Below, one piece after another: positions 46,901-58,030 of a stretch of DNA of 64,000 nucleotides. Source of the DNA: Guyanagaster necrorhizus. Lineage: Eukaryota > Basidiomycota > Agaricomycetes > Agaricales > Physalacriaceae. A program made the translations under genes and the position numbers. Every line of letters begins with the position of its first letter. The stretch's first letter is position 1. The stretch spans positions 119,009 to 183,008 of the forward strand of contig NW_025064936.1 in assembly GCF_019112545.1 (NCBI RefSeq), in the 5' to 3' direction. Below the pieces are notes generated by a model, which saw only the letters and a list, made by a program, of their open reading frames with translations, searched no databases and was not told the origin of the DNA.

Positions 46901-49737
46901 TGTGACTATCAAGACCATGCCATTGAATTGACACTGAATGCAAACATGAACCTGGACTGCCAGGTTTACCCTCTCAGACATCAGAAACAACAAGAACTGG
47001 ACAAATTTCTGGATGAGAATCTCAGCAGCAGGCAGATTTGGCCATCCAAGTCTCTGATAGCCTCTCCTTTCTTCTTCATCAAAGAGAAGGATGGTAAACT
47101 CCAGCCAGTATAGGACTATTGCCAACTAAATGAGATGACTATCACAAATCAATACCCTCTATCACTAATCTTGGAGCTGATGGACAAACTTCAGAGCATT
47201 CAATACTACACAAAACTTGATGTCTGATGGGGGTATAACAACATGCAGATTAAAGAGGGAGACAAGTGGAAAGCAGTGTTCTCTACCAACTGAGGACTTT
47301 TCAAGCCAACTGTCATATTCCTCAGCCTTACCAACTTCCCAGCAACCTTTCAATGGATGATGAATGATATCTTCAAGGACTTAATCACCACTGGAAAGGT
47401 AATAATTTACCTGGATGATATACTAATTATGTCCAAGGATCAAAATGAACATTGACAGTTGGTAAGACAGGTGCTCAAGCTAATGAGAAAACACAAATTG
47501 TTTCTCAAGGCTGAGAAGTGCAAGTTTGAAGTGCTGAAAACTGAATACCTCAGAGTCATTATCAGCAAAGAAAGTATATGGATGGATCCAGTTAAAATAG
47601 CCAAAGTGATGGAATGGCCAGAACTGACCAAGAAAAAGAAGTTTCAATCATTCCTTGGATTTTCTAATTTCTATTGACAGTTCATCCATGACTATGGCAG
47701 GATTGTCCAACCTATGACACAGCTTACTGGGAACACCCCATGAGCATGGAGACCCTCCCAATAAATGGCCTTTGATGATCTGAAAAGGAGATTGACCAAG
47801 AATGTTGTCCTGGCCATACCTTTCCAGGAAGAAAGATTTAAAGTAGAGGCCAACTTGAGCAAGGGGGCCACCAGTGCTGTACTTTCACAGAAGCAGAAGA
47901 GAAGGTGGCAACCAGTAGCATTTCTCTCCAAGGCACTCTCAGTCATGGAGAGAAACTATAAGACCTATGACAAGAAGCTACTGGCCATCATGTTGGCATT
48001 GGCAGAATAGTGACATTATCTGATTGGGGTGACACAGACATTCAAAGTCTGAACCAATCATCAGAACCTATGCTATTCCTGTCTCTCTCTAAAACTGAAT
48101 CAACAACAAGCCCAATGGGTAATGGAACTCACTAAGTATGACTACACTCTGCACCACAAAGCAGAGGTGACAAACAAGAAGGCAAACCTACTGAGCCAAC
48201 ATGCTGATCATAACCAGAGAGGGGAGGACAACAAAGAGGTGGTATTATTAAAACCAGAACATTTCTATGCCATGATAATACCAACTGAGGAGGAGATTCA
48301 TACTAAGATATGCAGTGTGACATGACAACCCAGGTTGTGGGACTAAGATATTGCAATGTCACTAAACTATGAAAGAGGCATCATGAAAAAGGAGGACCTA
48401 CTCTACTATGATAGGCACATTTATATTCCCTGACCACCCATGCTTCATGGAGAAATCATTGCCCTGTCACATGACCATGCCATAGTGGGGCACTCAGGAA
48501 TCTCCAAAACAAAGGAGTTAGTATTGCAAGAGTAATAGTGGCCAAAACTGGAGTAAGATGTTGGGAAGTATGTAAAGAGATGTGAGACTTGCCAGAGGAC
48601 CAAATCATCAATGTGAGCCTGTTCAGCACTGCTACACCCAAATGAAATCCTGATGACCCTCTAGATCCATATTTCCATCAACATAATCACTGGTCTTCCT
48701 GACTGCAATGGCTATGATGTAATCATCATCATAGTTGATCAGTTCTCAAAGGCTATTATTCCAGTGGCCTGCTCCACTGAGCTATTCTTAGAAGGGTGGG
48801 CCAAAATCCTCAGGGATGAGGTCTACTCTAAATATGGAATGCCACAAGTGGTCATTTTAGACTGAGGACCACAATTCATGTCCAAATTCTTGGACAACTT
48901 ATACTAACTTCTTGGGATTTGAAGTAATGCCTCCACTGCATACCACCCACAGATGGATGGACAAATAGAGCATATCAACCAAGAACTAGAAAAGTACCTG
49001 CAGATGTTTATTAACCATAGACAGGACAACTGACAGAATGGCTGGCACTTATCAGTTTCCAACACAACAATCATGTCCACTCTGCCACAGGGAAAACTCT
49101 TTTTTTCATCAATCATGGATGACACCCTAAGATTGCCATCACTACCCATTTCCACACCACCACTCTCACTTCTCTTGATTTTGCCACCAAAATGGCAAAA
49201 ATTCATGGTGAAACACAAACTGCACTCAAAAAGGCTGCAGCTGCAATGAAGGCACAATATGACAAACACTGATGGGGAGCATATAACTATGCTATTAATG
49301 ACAAGGTCTGGCTCAACATGATCAATCTTCATCTTTCATGCCCAAAATAGAAGCTGGCTGATAAGTGGACTGGCTCATTCCTCATCATATCAAAGATCAG
49401 TGCTTCAGCATATAAGCTTTGACTTTCTATCTCATAGCATATCCATGACACCTTCAATGAATCCCTGTTAACCTCATATATCATTTCCACTTTCCTGAAC
49501 CAAGAATGACTCCTACCACTGCCTCCTAACCTTATTGACAATGAGGAACATTATGAGATTGACCAAATCCTCAATCACAAGATGCAATGAGTCAAAGTGA
49601 GAGGAGAGGGAATGATGACAACCACAGATTACCTCATCAGTTGGAAGAGGTATGGACTGGAATCTAACCAGTAGGTCAATGAGAAGCAAATGAATGCAGA
49701 CATGGCTATATACAAATATAAATTATCTCTAAATTAA
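43951..49737 (+). pseudogene. Gypsy element 3 (chromovirus), gag-pol, 5'-truncated
   Basis: The gag leader starts at about 43,951. The gag core is near 44,990-45,300 and the zinc knuckle CFNCGQKGHMSRDC near 45,728. Protease LIDSGCTRSSIN follows near 46,393. RT has YLDDILIMSK at about 47,408, and RNase H includes EANLSKGATSAVLSQKQKRR near 47,850. The integrase has HDHAIVGHSG ... CETCQR (zinc), LPDCNGYDVIIIIVDQFSKA and AYHPQMDGQIEHIN. The chromodomain-like tail DYLISWKRYGLESNQ lies near 49,640, and the stop is at 49,737. Many stops sit where relatives have Arg, e.g. FY-stop-QFIHDY at 47,675. No 5' LTR is present. Confidence 0.9.
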
Positions 49738-49770
49738 GCCATCAGAATGATGGTCTTAAGGAGGGGGTAA

Positions 49771-49973
49771 TGTTATGATTTTCTATCTTTTCTTTTCTTT
49801 TACCTTTATTCACACTTAGTCAGGGCATCTAGACCAGTGCTTAAGACCATGGGACAGTCTTAGTCAACACAAGACTATTGTCTTGTGACATGTAGTGACA
49901 CCCTGACAACAAGACAACTAGACTTTTGTAGGTAACCACCACACTCCAGGATGATGAGTATTATAGCCTAACA
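49771..49973 (+). repeat. Gypsy 3 3' LTR, shortened
   Basis: Follows a purine tract (AAGGAGGGGGTA), begins TGTTATGATTTTCTATC and ends CCTAACA after about 203 bp. This is shorter than the 458-bp LTR of element 2, so it is probably internally deleted. The matching 5' LTR is missing, so no duplication can be tested. Confidence 0.75.
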
Positions 49974-50343
49974 GATTGATGAGAGAAATGTGTGGAAGGA
50001 GGGTGCCTTGCACCAAGAGGATGTTGACAGCATCATGAAAGGAGTGTACAAGGTTTATAACCTTCGGTTCTCATGAGAGGGTAGCTTTGACTGGATCGGT
50101 GACCAGACGTCGACAGTTATTCCTTTGTAAAAGAAAAATGAAACATGTCAAATTCCCCGATTGTTAACAACATTCTGTCAGTGGATGAAACCAAGAGTTC
50201 GTGCTCATACTTGAAGCATGTTGCTATGAAGACAAGTCTGGACCGATGAGGACTGATACTTCAGCTGACGGGCTTCCTCAATCCTAAACAGCAAGGGGCA
50301 AGGGCCACGATCATTCCACCATGACATTGACGGAATGCTACTG
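49974..50343. other. Border stretch, no gene
   Basis: The first 80 or so bases are still CG-free; from about 50,064 CG is frequent. No coding frame or repeat is recognised. It probably contains the insertion border of Gypsy 3 and the 3' flank of the F-box gene. Confidence 0.4.
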
Positions 50344-51765
50344 CTAACCCCGCTTCAAAGCCGCCAGACGATGATTTGTATCGACACTCAATTCTTCGTA
50401 TTTCCTGAGCCTCCCAATAGCTACGTCTTTCAGCTTCCCATACGTGCTGCACGTCCCGACCGTTGCCATCAGTGCCCTTTCTAGCTCGTGCGCAGTATAC
50501 TCCCTCTCCCAAATGAACTCGACTGCCTCAAGGTCAGGGAGGAACATGGGATTAGCCCCAATATGGGCGGCCAACACCTGAGAGACAAGACAATACGGGA
50601 TGAAGCTGCCTGTCACCGGGTCCCAGAGCTCGAGGCACGTTAACCTGGGGACGGCAGAAAGAATGTCGATGAGACTCAACCGCCGAATCTGAACTTTTTC
50701 CGACGTGAATGAAGGAAGAGACTGCAAGCATGCGATGAGGAAATCTCTCACTGACTCTGCGGTGAAGGGGTACTGGATCACGTCGTTGACGTATTTCAAG
50801 GTTAAAAAAAACACAGATGTAGTAAAGAGAGATTGAAAAAGTGGTTCTTGACCTTGCTCTGGCTGGAATAGTCGACGCAGAGTGTCAATGAAGTCAGGAA
50901 AGACAGAGAAAGCGTTGGTGGAACGTCACAGTCGCGGGGATCGGCAGATGCAATTTAGAGTATAAGGTCGCAAATGTACGGGAAACGCAGAAGGGCGCGT
51001 CGTATCGTGAGAATACTACCATTCATAATCTGTCCGTGACTGAGGCGACCAGAGATGGCTAATTAGCAGATTCTGTTGAAAGGGAAATTGGTGAGCGATA
51101 AGTTTGCAAGGCTGTGACAACAGCGACCACCGTGAAGATGGATGTTGCGGAAATTGGAAGTGAATGCAAAGGGCAAAGGTGGGTGACTGGTAGAGCATTG
51201 TATATCCTGGGAGGACTATGGTATCCACCGTCTTCAAACACTCGGCTCCTATATCCAACACACGGTACAAACTTCGGTCTAGCTCCCCCCCAAACAATCG
51301 AGCTTAAAACACTGATATCCTTCCATCCGACAGCCTGGCAAAGCAGATGAATCTGCCTATCACTGACTGGGAAGAATCAATCGGGAGGAGGAGGAGGAGG
51401 AGGAGGACCTTTCGATGGGGGAGGCTTTGTGCTCTTGCATACGAAAATGCTGATTAACTGCCACCGCGAACGATGTACATAGATGTTCATGGTCTCTTCA
51501 TGAATCATCTCATGATGAGCACGGTCGGAAGGTCCAGGTTCGCCGTCCCTTGGCACTTTGGTTGAGTGAAGGAGTGCAATATTAGTCCAAAGGCGACAGG
51601 AGCACAGCGACAGCGCATGCCAGTGTGAGCAAACGAGTGACAATTGCAGAGCGATGTACGGATATCTGGGATATGAATTTTGGGGGTGTTTCGGCATACA
51701 AGTGGAGAAAGATTTCCAAAAGAATGTCATCGTTCAATCGCGGAAATAAAGTCCTCCTTGGACAT
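50344..51765 (-). pseudogene. F-box / leucine-rich protein gene, frameshifted
   Basis: An ATG at 51,765 starts MSKEDFIS. One base later the frame continues as RLNDDILLEIFLHLYAETPP, a clear F-box start. A second one-base shift near 51,660 leads to YIALQLSLVCSHWHALSLC and LWTNIALLHSTKVP, the rest of the F-box. This frame ends in a proline run encoded by a GGA/TCC microsatellite (51,380-51,410). LRR-type text resumes near 51,290 (ECLKTVDTIVLPGYTML) and in the open frame 50,814-50,344 (VRDFLIACLQSLPSFTS, LTCLELWDPVTGSFIPY, LPDLEAVEFIWEREY). Some gaps may be introns, but the two shifts inside the F-box are not. Probably an E3-ligase adaptor pseudogene. Confidence 0.7.
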
Positions 51766-52649
51766 TGAACAAAGGCTAAACCTTCCCAGCAAAAGAAATG
51801 TCAACATGTAATACAAGGTGGAAGAAAAAAATACTCACATTATATCTGAATCCTTCGAAAAAGAGGAGGCCCAGATAGTATTGGATAAAGGAAATGCTGA
51901 CTCAGAGAGCTGAGGTTACCCGGACCACTTTGACCTTAATCATGTGATGTGACTGTCATAATTGCAGCGGGCCGCACTCCGCGTTTCTTGCTCCTTCCAG
52001 TCTGCCAACCATGCAGTACTTGCAAGGAAGGAAACAAATATGGTCTGGCCGCTTGCCCGAAACCTAGCTATGATCTTCCAATTCTCTTCGTGGCACTGAA
52101 TCGATGTACCGCACACACCCTTGAACAGCCTAACTGCGGTAAGCCAAGTGCAATGCGGCAAAGGCATTACTGATGTTTGATATACATTTCATCTCATCTT
52201 CATACTCACCCTGCCTCAGTGTCATAATTCATTGGAACTACAGCAGTCAGTCTCTGCGAGGAATAGTCAAACACTCGAAGCAAATCCAGACGCAAATTTT
52301 CTGCATGATGCATTGATACTAAATCTGAAAAGTGCTTATTGATCAGACTTCCATTCCTCTACGACTTTCATACAGCCTTTCTCCTTCGACTCGTCTGTGG
52401 CATATGTCCTGGAACGAGAAGCTGGTTCGCCTTCGCCCACCGGATCTTTGAAATACGTGCTCCATCTTCAATTAGATCGGTGGCGCCCGCTAGTGCCAAA
52501 ATCATTCACCATGCCATCTTCGAGCTGATTGTTGCCCAGCAGCCAAAATATTCATGTCCAGCGGAAATACGCTTCTATCCTTCGGCCAAACATCCTTTCG
52601 CTTAAATACCGTCTTTCTCTTCGACTGGCCTCCATTCTATCTACCGTTC
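51766..52649. other. Intergenic, divergent promoter region
   Basis: Lies between the minus-strand F-box pseudogene and the plus-strand hypothetical gene. CpG-normal. A TTAAATA motif at about 52,601 sits some 50 bases before the next start codon and is a candidate TATA element. Nothing else is recognised. Confidence 0.4.
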
Positions 52650-53180
52650 ATGGACCGACCTCTTGTCTTCGACCTGCGCTCCTCGAGCGCTAGGCAGTCC
52701 AAGTCCCTTCACTTCCCACGCATCCGTTCCCCCATCCCACGCCCGGAAAAGCCGCGTTCCTTTCTTTTTGCTCTCAATCGCATTCGTCGGAGGATCCTCA
52801 GTAGCCTCCTTTCCCATCGTAGTCCAACCCGGATTCCCATACCGGCACCCATCGTTGAACAAAAGGTGCAATCTGAAGTGATGGTCCTCTCAGCGAGACC
52901 TGTGAATGTCCAGGTCAAGTTGGTGCCGAGAAAGGTGCACTACGAGACAGTCCGTCGACGACAGCATCGAGAAGAGCCTGCTCTTCACATCTTTCAGCCT
53001 TTCCCTGCTCCTTCTCGGCATCCCAAACGTCCTTCCACAGCACCACAGCTCCAGAATTCTAGTTCCGGCAAGCACGCCGATGGGTTCATTAGAAGGAAGG
53101 AGAGGAAGAACGTGTGGAGTGGGGAATGGAATAGAACGGATATAAGGGATGTCATCAATGATCTGAGAAGTCTGAGATAA
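52650..53180 (+). CDS. Hypothetical Pro/Arg/Ser-rich protein, about 176 aa
   Basis: A single open frame starting MDRPLVFDLRSSSARQ. The ATG at 52,650 is preferred over an in-frame one at 52,554, because a TTAAATA box lies between them at about 52,601 and the context CCGTTCATGG is good. The body is basic and rich in Pro, Ser and Arg (FPRIRSPIPRPEKPRS, SPTRIPIPAPIVEQK). It is followed by a stretch that looks strongly coding (VLSARPVNVQVKLVPRKVHYE) and a C-terminus VWSGEWNRTDIRDVINDLRS. No signal peptide or membrane helix is seen, and no catalytic domain is recognised. The composition suggests a partly disordered, possibly nuclear protein; that is inference. No intron is needed. Confidence 0.6.
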   Translation: MDRPLVFDLRSSSARQSKSLHFPRIRSPIPRPEKPRSFLFALNRIRRRILSSLLSHRSPTRIPIPAPIVEQKVQSEVMVLSARPVNVQVKLVPRKVHYETVRRRQHREEPALHIFQPFPAPSRHPKRPSTAPQLQNSSSGKHADGFIRRKERKNVWSGEWNRTDIRDVINDLRSLR

Positions 53181-55074
53181 TTTCTGCTTTCCGTTGTGCT
53201 CATGGTGTTCGCACGATTTTTTAGTTGATCATTGTTCATCCCTTCACGTCGTTTTTGTTGCACTTTCAATCACTGTCTTTCGATTCCCATCTTCCTCCTT
53301 GCTTCACTACTACTGTTGTTACAGAAGTGTATTGGTGCACCGTACTGTAGTATATTATTTATTCGACTTGTACGCTGTCGCCTCCATAATAGGACGTCCG
53401 TAGTCCCCCATTCGTCATTTCACAGATTTGCAGATCGAGCGACTCAGACGCGAGTCCGATGGCATCCTTTGATAACGAAATGACGGCATATCACGCTAAA
53501 AACATCGAGCCATCATTTCAGTTATCAAGGCATGATATGGCGACTATTTATCCTCTGTATTGTTCTATCTCGAAATTGGCTTTCTTCGAAGTTTCCACAT
53601 GCTCTTCGCTTGATAATGAAAGAAGACCGGCAGTTTTATGGAATGCATACGGGACGGGAAGAAATACGGTGCCCACGTACATGAATAAATACAGGAATAC
53701 CACAGAATACAACACTGTGAGCGGGAGGTAGCCAGAACGATAAACATTTGGATCGCACACCAGAACCATCCGAAGTACGAAACAGAACCCTGAAAGATGA
53801 CACGGACTGGCCCACCCAACCACTCAGGCATTCACAGAGAATGAACGATAACCCTTGCGGCCGCCACGACTCATGGCGTCGGTCACCGCCATAAACGTCA
53901 CGGAGAGACTAAAACAACCATGAGTGTTTGTGACGTTCGAAGAGACTACCGTTGGGACCCTGGGATGGTGAGCAGTGAGCGAGAGCAGGGTACACGATAG
54001 AGATAAAGCCTACACCAGCCTTCCCTTTTATATCTCATTTGAAGCCCATCACGCAACGGTACGTGATAATGTCGCCCGGTGTGAATTTCTCGTGCCGAGA
54101 TCACTTAGTTCGGCTAAACTTCTCATCGGGACCGTCGAAACGGCGGATACCTGCGAGATAAGTAGGGGATACGTGATTGAATGGACTGTAAGGGATTCAG
54201 TTACGTGCACCAGGGTCGAGGCTCGCTGTATATTCCCTAGATGGGGTCATATCCATGCTATGCACGAAAAGGATCATTTCTGGGTTAGGGAAATGTCGTG
54301 CAGGAGCAAGTTCGGAGTGGGGCCTTTCGAGGAATCTGTCTTTCAATTGAAAGGCGGCGTCAGTACCGCCGCTTTAACGGCCGTGGCGCACAGATAAGAC
54401 AAGAAAAATGTTCGCGTAGCCGTGTGCTAGGTAGAGATCGAAAGGAAACGCGTCAATATAGTAGAAGGGCGAAAGAAAGGACTATTACAATGTAAAGCTT
54501 GTGGAGTGTGACCCTTGTGGGAAGCGGCCCCAGATCGTGACTGAGGGTCACTGCCAATAGGATCAGATTGATTTGTTGGCGTCAATTGAATGTGTGTTAT
54601 TATAGATCCGGCTTTCTTGGTAAGCAGCTGTTTCATACCAAGCAGAAATTGACCAAGATGCATGCCAGATAATGGATAAAGTTTTATTTAGGAATCTTGA
54701 ACGTGGCAAAATCGGCGTCTGTATCATCAGAAGAAATTTCGATAAATTTTGCTGCGGTCAAACATTATTATTTCTATGCTTGAATTTCCGAAACGCGAAT
54801 TTGTCGTCTGCCGGACAAGTCAGTTGAATTTCCGCTTTGGACCAAGTATGGTCTCTCGGCATCTTATCAAAGTCCATGAGTGAAGAAATCCCGACGCCAA
54901 GACCGGTGATACCACTGTTGCTTATTCTTGACTTCTTTTGCTCGAGAATCCCTATAATCACAAAATACTTTTTGTACACGGACGCAACAAATTTCTTCAA
55001 GTTTTCAATTAAGAATCGTGGATTTCCCCCCAGGATGCCATGAACGAAACTGGTGATCGGGCTACACTGGTTCA
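53181..55074. other. CpG-normal stretch with no confirmed gene
   Basis: Open frames of up to 155 codons occur on both strands (e.g. 53,975-54,397 plus; 54,758-55,225 minus). None shows a domain, consistent splice sites or clear coding bias. The minus-strand frame at 54,758-55,225 overlaps the start of the aldo-keto reductase remnant and is probably spurious. Confidence 0.35.
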
Positions 55075-55083
55075 CAGTATATA
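55075..55083 (+). promoter_or_regulatory. TATA-like box before the aldo-keto reductase remnant
   Basis: The sequence GTATATAAGG lies about 50 bases upstream of the first homologous codons, a plausible core-promoter position. Confidence 0.45.
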
Positions 55084-55126
55084 AGGCAGCATTCTCAGGC
55101 GACGGAGAATCTCCCAATCGACGTCG

Positions 55127-56130
55127 ACGTCTCCAATTCCACTTGTCGAGCTGAATAATGGCACGAAGATACCGATCGTAGGTATGTGGTACGTCTGTGT
55201 GCGATATCCTTGCGCGATGTAACATTCATGTGTCTAGGTGCTGGTAGCGCTTCTAGTAGCCTGTCCACAGCCGAGGCGTGTAATGCCGCTAAGAAATGGA
55301 TCTTGACGATGATTCAGGTGAGTTTCTCTTATTAATAGATCCACTGAGCGTCATCAAAAGTGGGATATAAGCATATTGAGACAGCCCTAATCTATGGTCT
55401 GGAATACGGTTTCATCCCCTATTTTCTTACAGAATTTGAATCAAGACCACAGGTACAGAGAAGGTCATCCGGCGAGGCGATTAGAGAGTCTGGTATTTCC
55501 CGACAGGAGTTTTCATCACAACCGAACTGCCATACGCCGTCTCCCCATTGTCTTTTTCAGGTCCACTGACTCGCATGGCACATTGCGGGGTGTGATGGTC
55601 ATACTGAAGAACGAAAACGAACAATGGCAGAAGGAAAACATCACCGTCAGTGGTTGCGGTTTTCTTTTTGCAGAATTGCTTTTTTCTCTTTTAGCTCCGT
55701 ACTATGGACAATGGAGATCCAAGAAGATAAATAGATTGGATCGAGGTGAGAGGTTTTGTAACAATATTGACAAGAATGGCAAAGTCTGGGGATGGTCGAA
55801 ATTACGCTTCGGATGGGAGTTGCTTAATATTTCTCCGAAGAAAGACATTACAAAGGATGTATTCCTTTTGTGTGTTTATTATTACCGGGTAGAATAAACG
55901 AAGGAGGTAAGTGAGCTCAAGCGTCTGAATGGTAGGAACAGACTGTTTCTATCATTCCGGACGTCCTTATAACCAAACTACCGTACGTTGTAGTGTTCAT
56001 TTTGAAGGCCAGTATAGCTTTGGACTTCATTCTTGGCCTCAACGTGTCACCGGATAGTTCTCCAAATACCGGAATGAAGTATTATATGGATGGTATACTA
56101 GTTTTTCTTCCTAAGAAAGAGAATTAATAT
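55127..56130 (+). pseudogene. Aldo-keto reductase gene remnant
   Basis: Exon 1 reads SPIPLVELNNGTKIPIV, the usual N-terminus of aldo-keto reductases, NADPH-dependent carbonyl reductases. The exon ends at 55,181 before a GTATGT...CTAG intron. Exon 2 (55,238-55,317) gives GAGSASSSLSTAEACNAA and KKWILTMIQ. Then VGYKHIETALIYGLE (about 55,360) matches the GYRHID...YGNE signature, in which Asp and Tyr are catalytic; Asp is Glu here. EAIRESGISRQEF continues, and ITTELP needs one extra base. A second block near 55,970 (VLITKLPYVVVFILK ... ALDFILGL) may be the following part. Frames do not join without indels, and the expected start codon reads ACG at 55,127. It is called a pseudogene. Confidence 0.6.
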
Positions 56131-56596
56131 CGCTTCTCAATCGATCGACGACAAGCTATAGCCATCCTTTAGTACCTGAGTGGGTCAGCATCAAACACGT
56201 CTCATTCTCGCCTGATCCAGTGTCTTCAAAGAACCTGATTGGATGTACATCAAGCTGCGTAGGGTTCCGCTACCACAGTCGATTCGCTGACTCGGACGCA
56301 TCCTGCGCAGAAATCAAACCGAAATATTGAAATATATGTCAGCAAAGGAAGGGAAATATTTGTGTTTTCCTGTACGTGTTGGGTGACATCTTTGGCTTTA
56401 TACGGCCTCCAGAGCAATTTTGGAAGAGGCGGAGGACTATATTTATGTGGGTCCTCGCTTCGGTCCGGCGTGTTCACGTGCCTTGATCGGAACTCGGGGA
56501 ACTTTTTTTCCGTTAGGTATTTTCATAACGCGGGGATAGCGTGCTTGTTACTAATTGCAAGTTCTTGCTCACTAAGCACTTCTTTACCACCCATCC
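56131..56596. other. Upstream region of the reductase gene
   Basis: CpG-normal, with no gene seen. A CTATATTTATG motif near 56,437 is a possible TATA element, and a pyrimidine-rich stretch precedes the start codon. Confidence 0.35.
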
Positions 56597-58030
56597 ATGC
56601 CCGCCATCCAAGGAAAATCTGCAGCGAAAGTCCTTGTGTCTGGAGCGAACGGATACATCGCGATCTGGGTTGTTCGGACTCTCCTGGAGCGAGGATACTC
56701 TGTGAGAGGCACCGTTCGTTCGGCGGAGAAGGGGAGACATCTACTCGACATATTCAAGGGATACGGGGATAAGATTGAGGTTGTCGTCGTGGAGGATATC
56801 ACCACAGTGCGTGGTAGTGCGATATGTGTTAGGCGGGCTGCTTACCGGGGTGGATTCGTAGGAAGGCGCGTTCGATGAGGCTGTCAAGGGCGTCGACGCG
56901 ATTGCTCACACGGCGTCTCCCTTCCACTTGAAGGCTGTTGATCCTCAAGGTATGATGTACTAGCTTTCTACGCGACATATTACCTACAGTGTCTGGATAG
57001 AACTTATCGGACCAGCAGTGAAAGGCACTGTAGGAATGCTGGCTAGTGCGCTCAAGAATGGGTTGGTCTTTCTTTGCATCCACGCGACGATTAGCCTTTA
57101 ATAAAGAAAATATGTGTAGCTCCTCTGTTCAACGTATCGTTGTAACTTCATCATGCGCAGCTATTCTTCACGTATCGCCTGAGCCCAAGGTTTTCTCCGA
57201 AGTCGACTGGAACGAGCAATCTATCAAGGAAGTCGGGGAGCAAGGCAAGGATGCCTCTGGAATAGCGAAATATCGTGCTTCGAAGACTTTGGCCGAGAGA
57301 GGTAAGCTTAGTTTTCGTGCTGTTCGTTCATCTGATTCCTTAAAATTGTCCTTAGCGGCCTGGGACTTCTACAAGAAGCACAAACATGAGATCCAGTGGG
57401 ATCTTGCCGTTATTAACCCTCCATTTGTACACCCCTCATCTCGTTTTGTATTATCTCATTTGCTCAAATACCTTGGTCCTTCAGGTCTTTGGCGTAAGTG
57501 CCCCGCGGACTCAAGACAAACATCCCTGACCCTTTTGTAGCCTTTCATCCACGACTCCCCGAGCATAGACTCCCTCAACGAATCAGCTCGAGTATGGTAC
57601 AGCACCGTCGCCAAGGCCGATGCAGGTGGCAGGTCTCCCGAGTTCCTCGCTACCCAAGGATCCTGCTGGATAGACGTGCGCGATCTCGCGGAGGGCCACA
57701 CGCGCGCCATGGAGACCCCTGCTGCAGGAGATGAGCGGATCATTATATCTGTGGGACCGTTCGTATGGCAGGATTGGAGTTTGTTTCTTTTTTCTCTTTT
57801 TTGTCTTGTGTTATCTGATGCGTGGTGCAGTTGATACAGCGAACGCGCTCTCGCCGAGCCCCATACCATCGCACACGCTTCCGAAAGGTGTTCCGGATGG
57901 CGGGAAGGGGGCCAAGCATGCTGTGTATTATGATACTGCGAAGGAGAAGAAGATTTTTGGACTGAAACTTAGGACGATGGAAGAGACCGCAAGGGACACT
58001 TTGGCGGATTTTGAGAGGAGAGGATGGTAA
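56597..58030 (+). CDS. Gre2-like NAD(P)-dependent reductase (extended SDR), 8 exons, 352 aa
   Basis: Exons: 56597-56806, 56862-56949, 57001-57061, 57120-57301, 57356-57426, 57485-57493, 57541-57778 and 57831-58030. All introns are GT-AG and the joined frame is open for 352 codons. Residues 12-22 (VLVSGANGYIA) form the Rossmann G-x-x-G-x-x-A cofactor motif. VVTSSC (127-132) holds the catalytic Ser region, and Y171-x3-K175 (YRASK) the catalytic pair. NPPFVFGP (201-208) is typical of the family. These enzymes reduce aldehydes and ketones such as methylglyoxal, or act as cinnamoyl-CoA/dihydroflavonol reductase relatives, in the cytosol; the substrate here cannot be told. Exon 6 is only 9 nt and encodes Val-Phe-Gly. 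There is no signal peptide and no damage. It is the best-supported working gene here. Confidence 0.92.

Larger units (their letters stand above)
16330..50060. other. CpG-depleted block 2 (retroelement cluster)
   Basis: CG dinucleotides are rare through this whole block, except in the Copia left LTR and a patch near 26,390-26,890. They become common again from about 50,064. The block coincides with the retroelements. Judged by eye; a windowed observed/expected CpG plot would fix the borders. Confidence 0.85.

Noticed and set aside
32500..49737. TGA read as tryptophan or arginine (alternative genetic code)
   Set aside because: Some TGA codons fall at Trp and others at Arg positions, and TAA and TAG also occur. 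The host reductase uses normal TGG and ends in TAA. Mutation of dead elements explains the pattern better.
51380..51410. GGA microsatellite as a regulatory element
   Set aside because: It is a simple repeat inside the F-box remnant, encoding a proline run. Slippage is sufficient explanation.
53975..54397. 140-codon plus-strand frame
   Set aside because: No domain, no splice support and no convincing promoter. Kept as unassigned rather than called a gene.
54758..55225. 155-codon minus-strand frame
   Set aside because: It is antisense to the aldo-keto reductase exon 1 (LVELNNGTKIP), which has recognisable homology. The minus-strand frame shows none.
57046..57540. Long open frame running through the reductase introns
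   Set aside because: Consensus splice sites and the conserved protein show that introns lie inside it. The spliced model explains the sequence.
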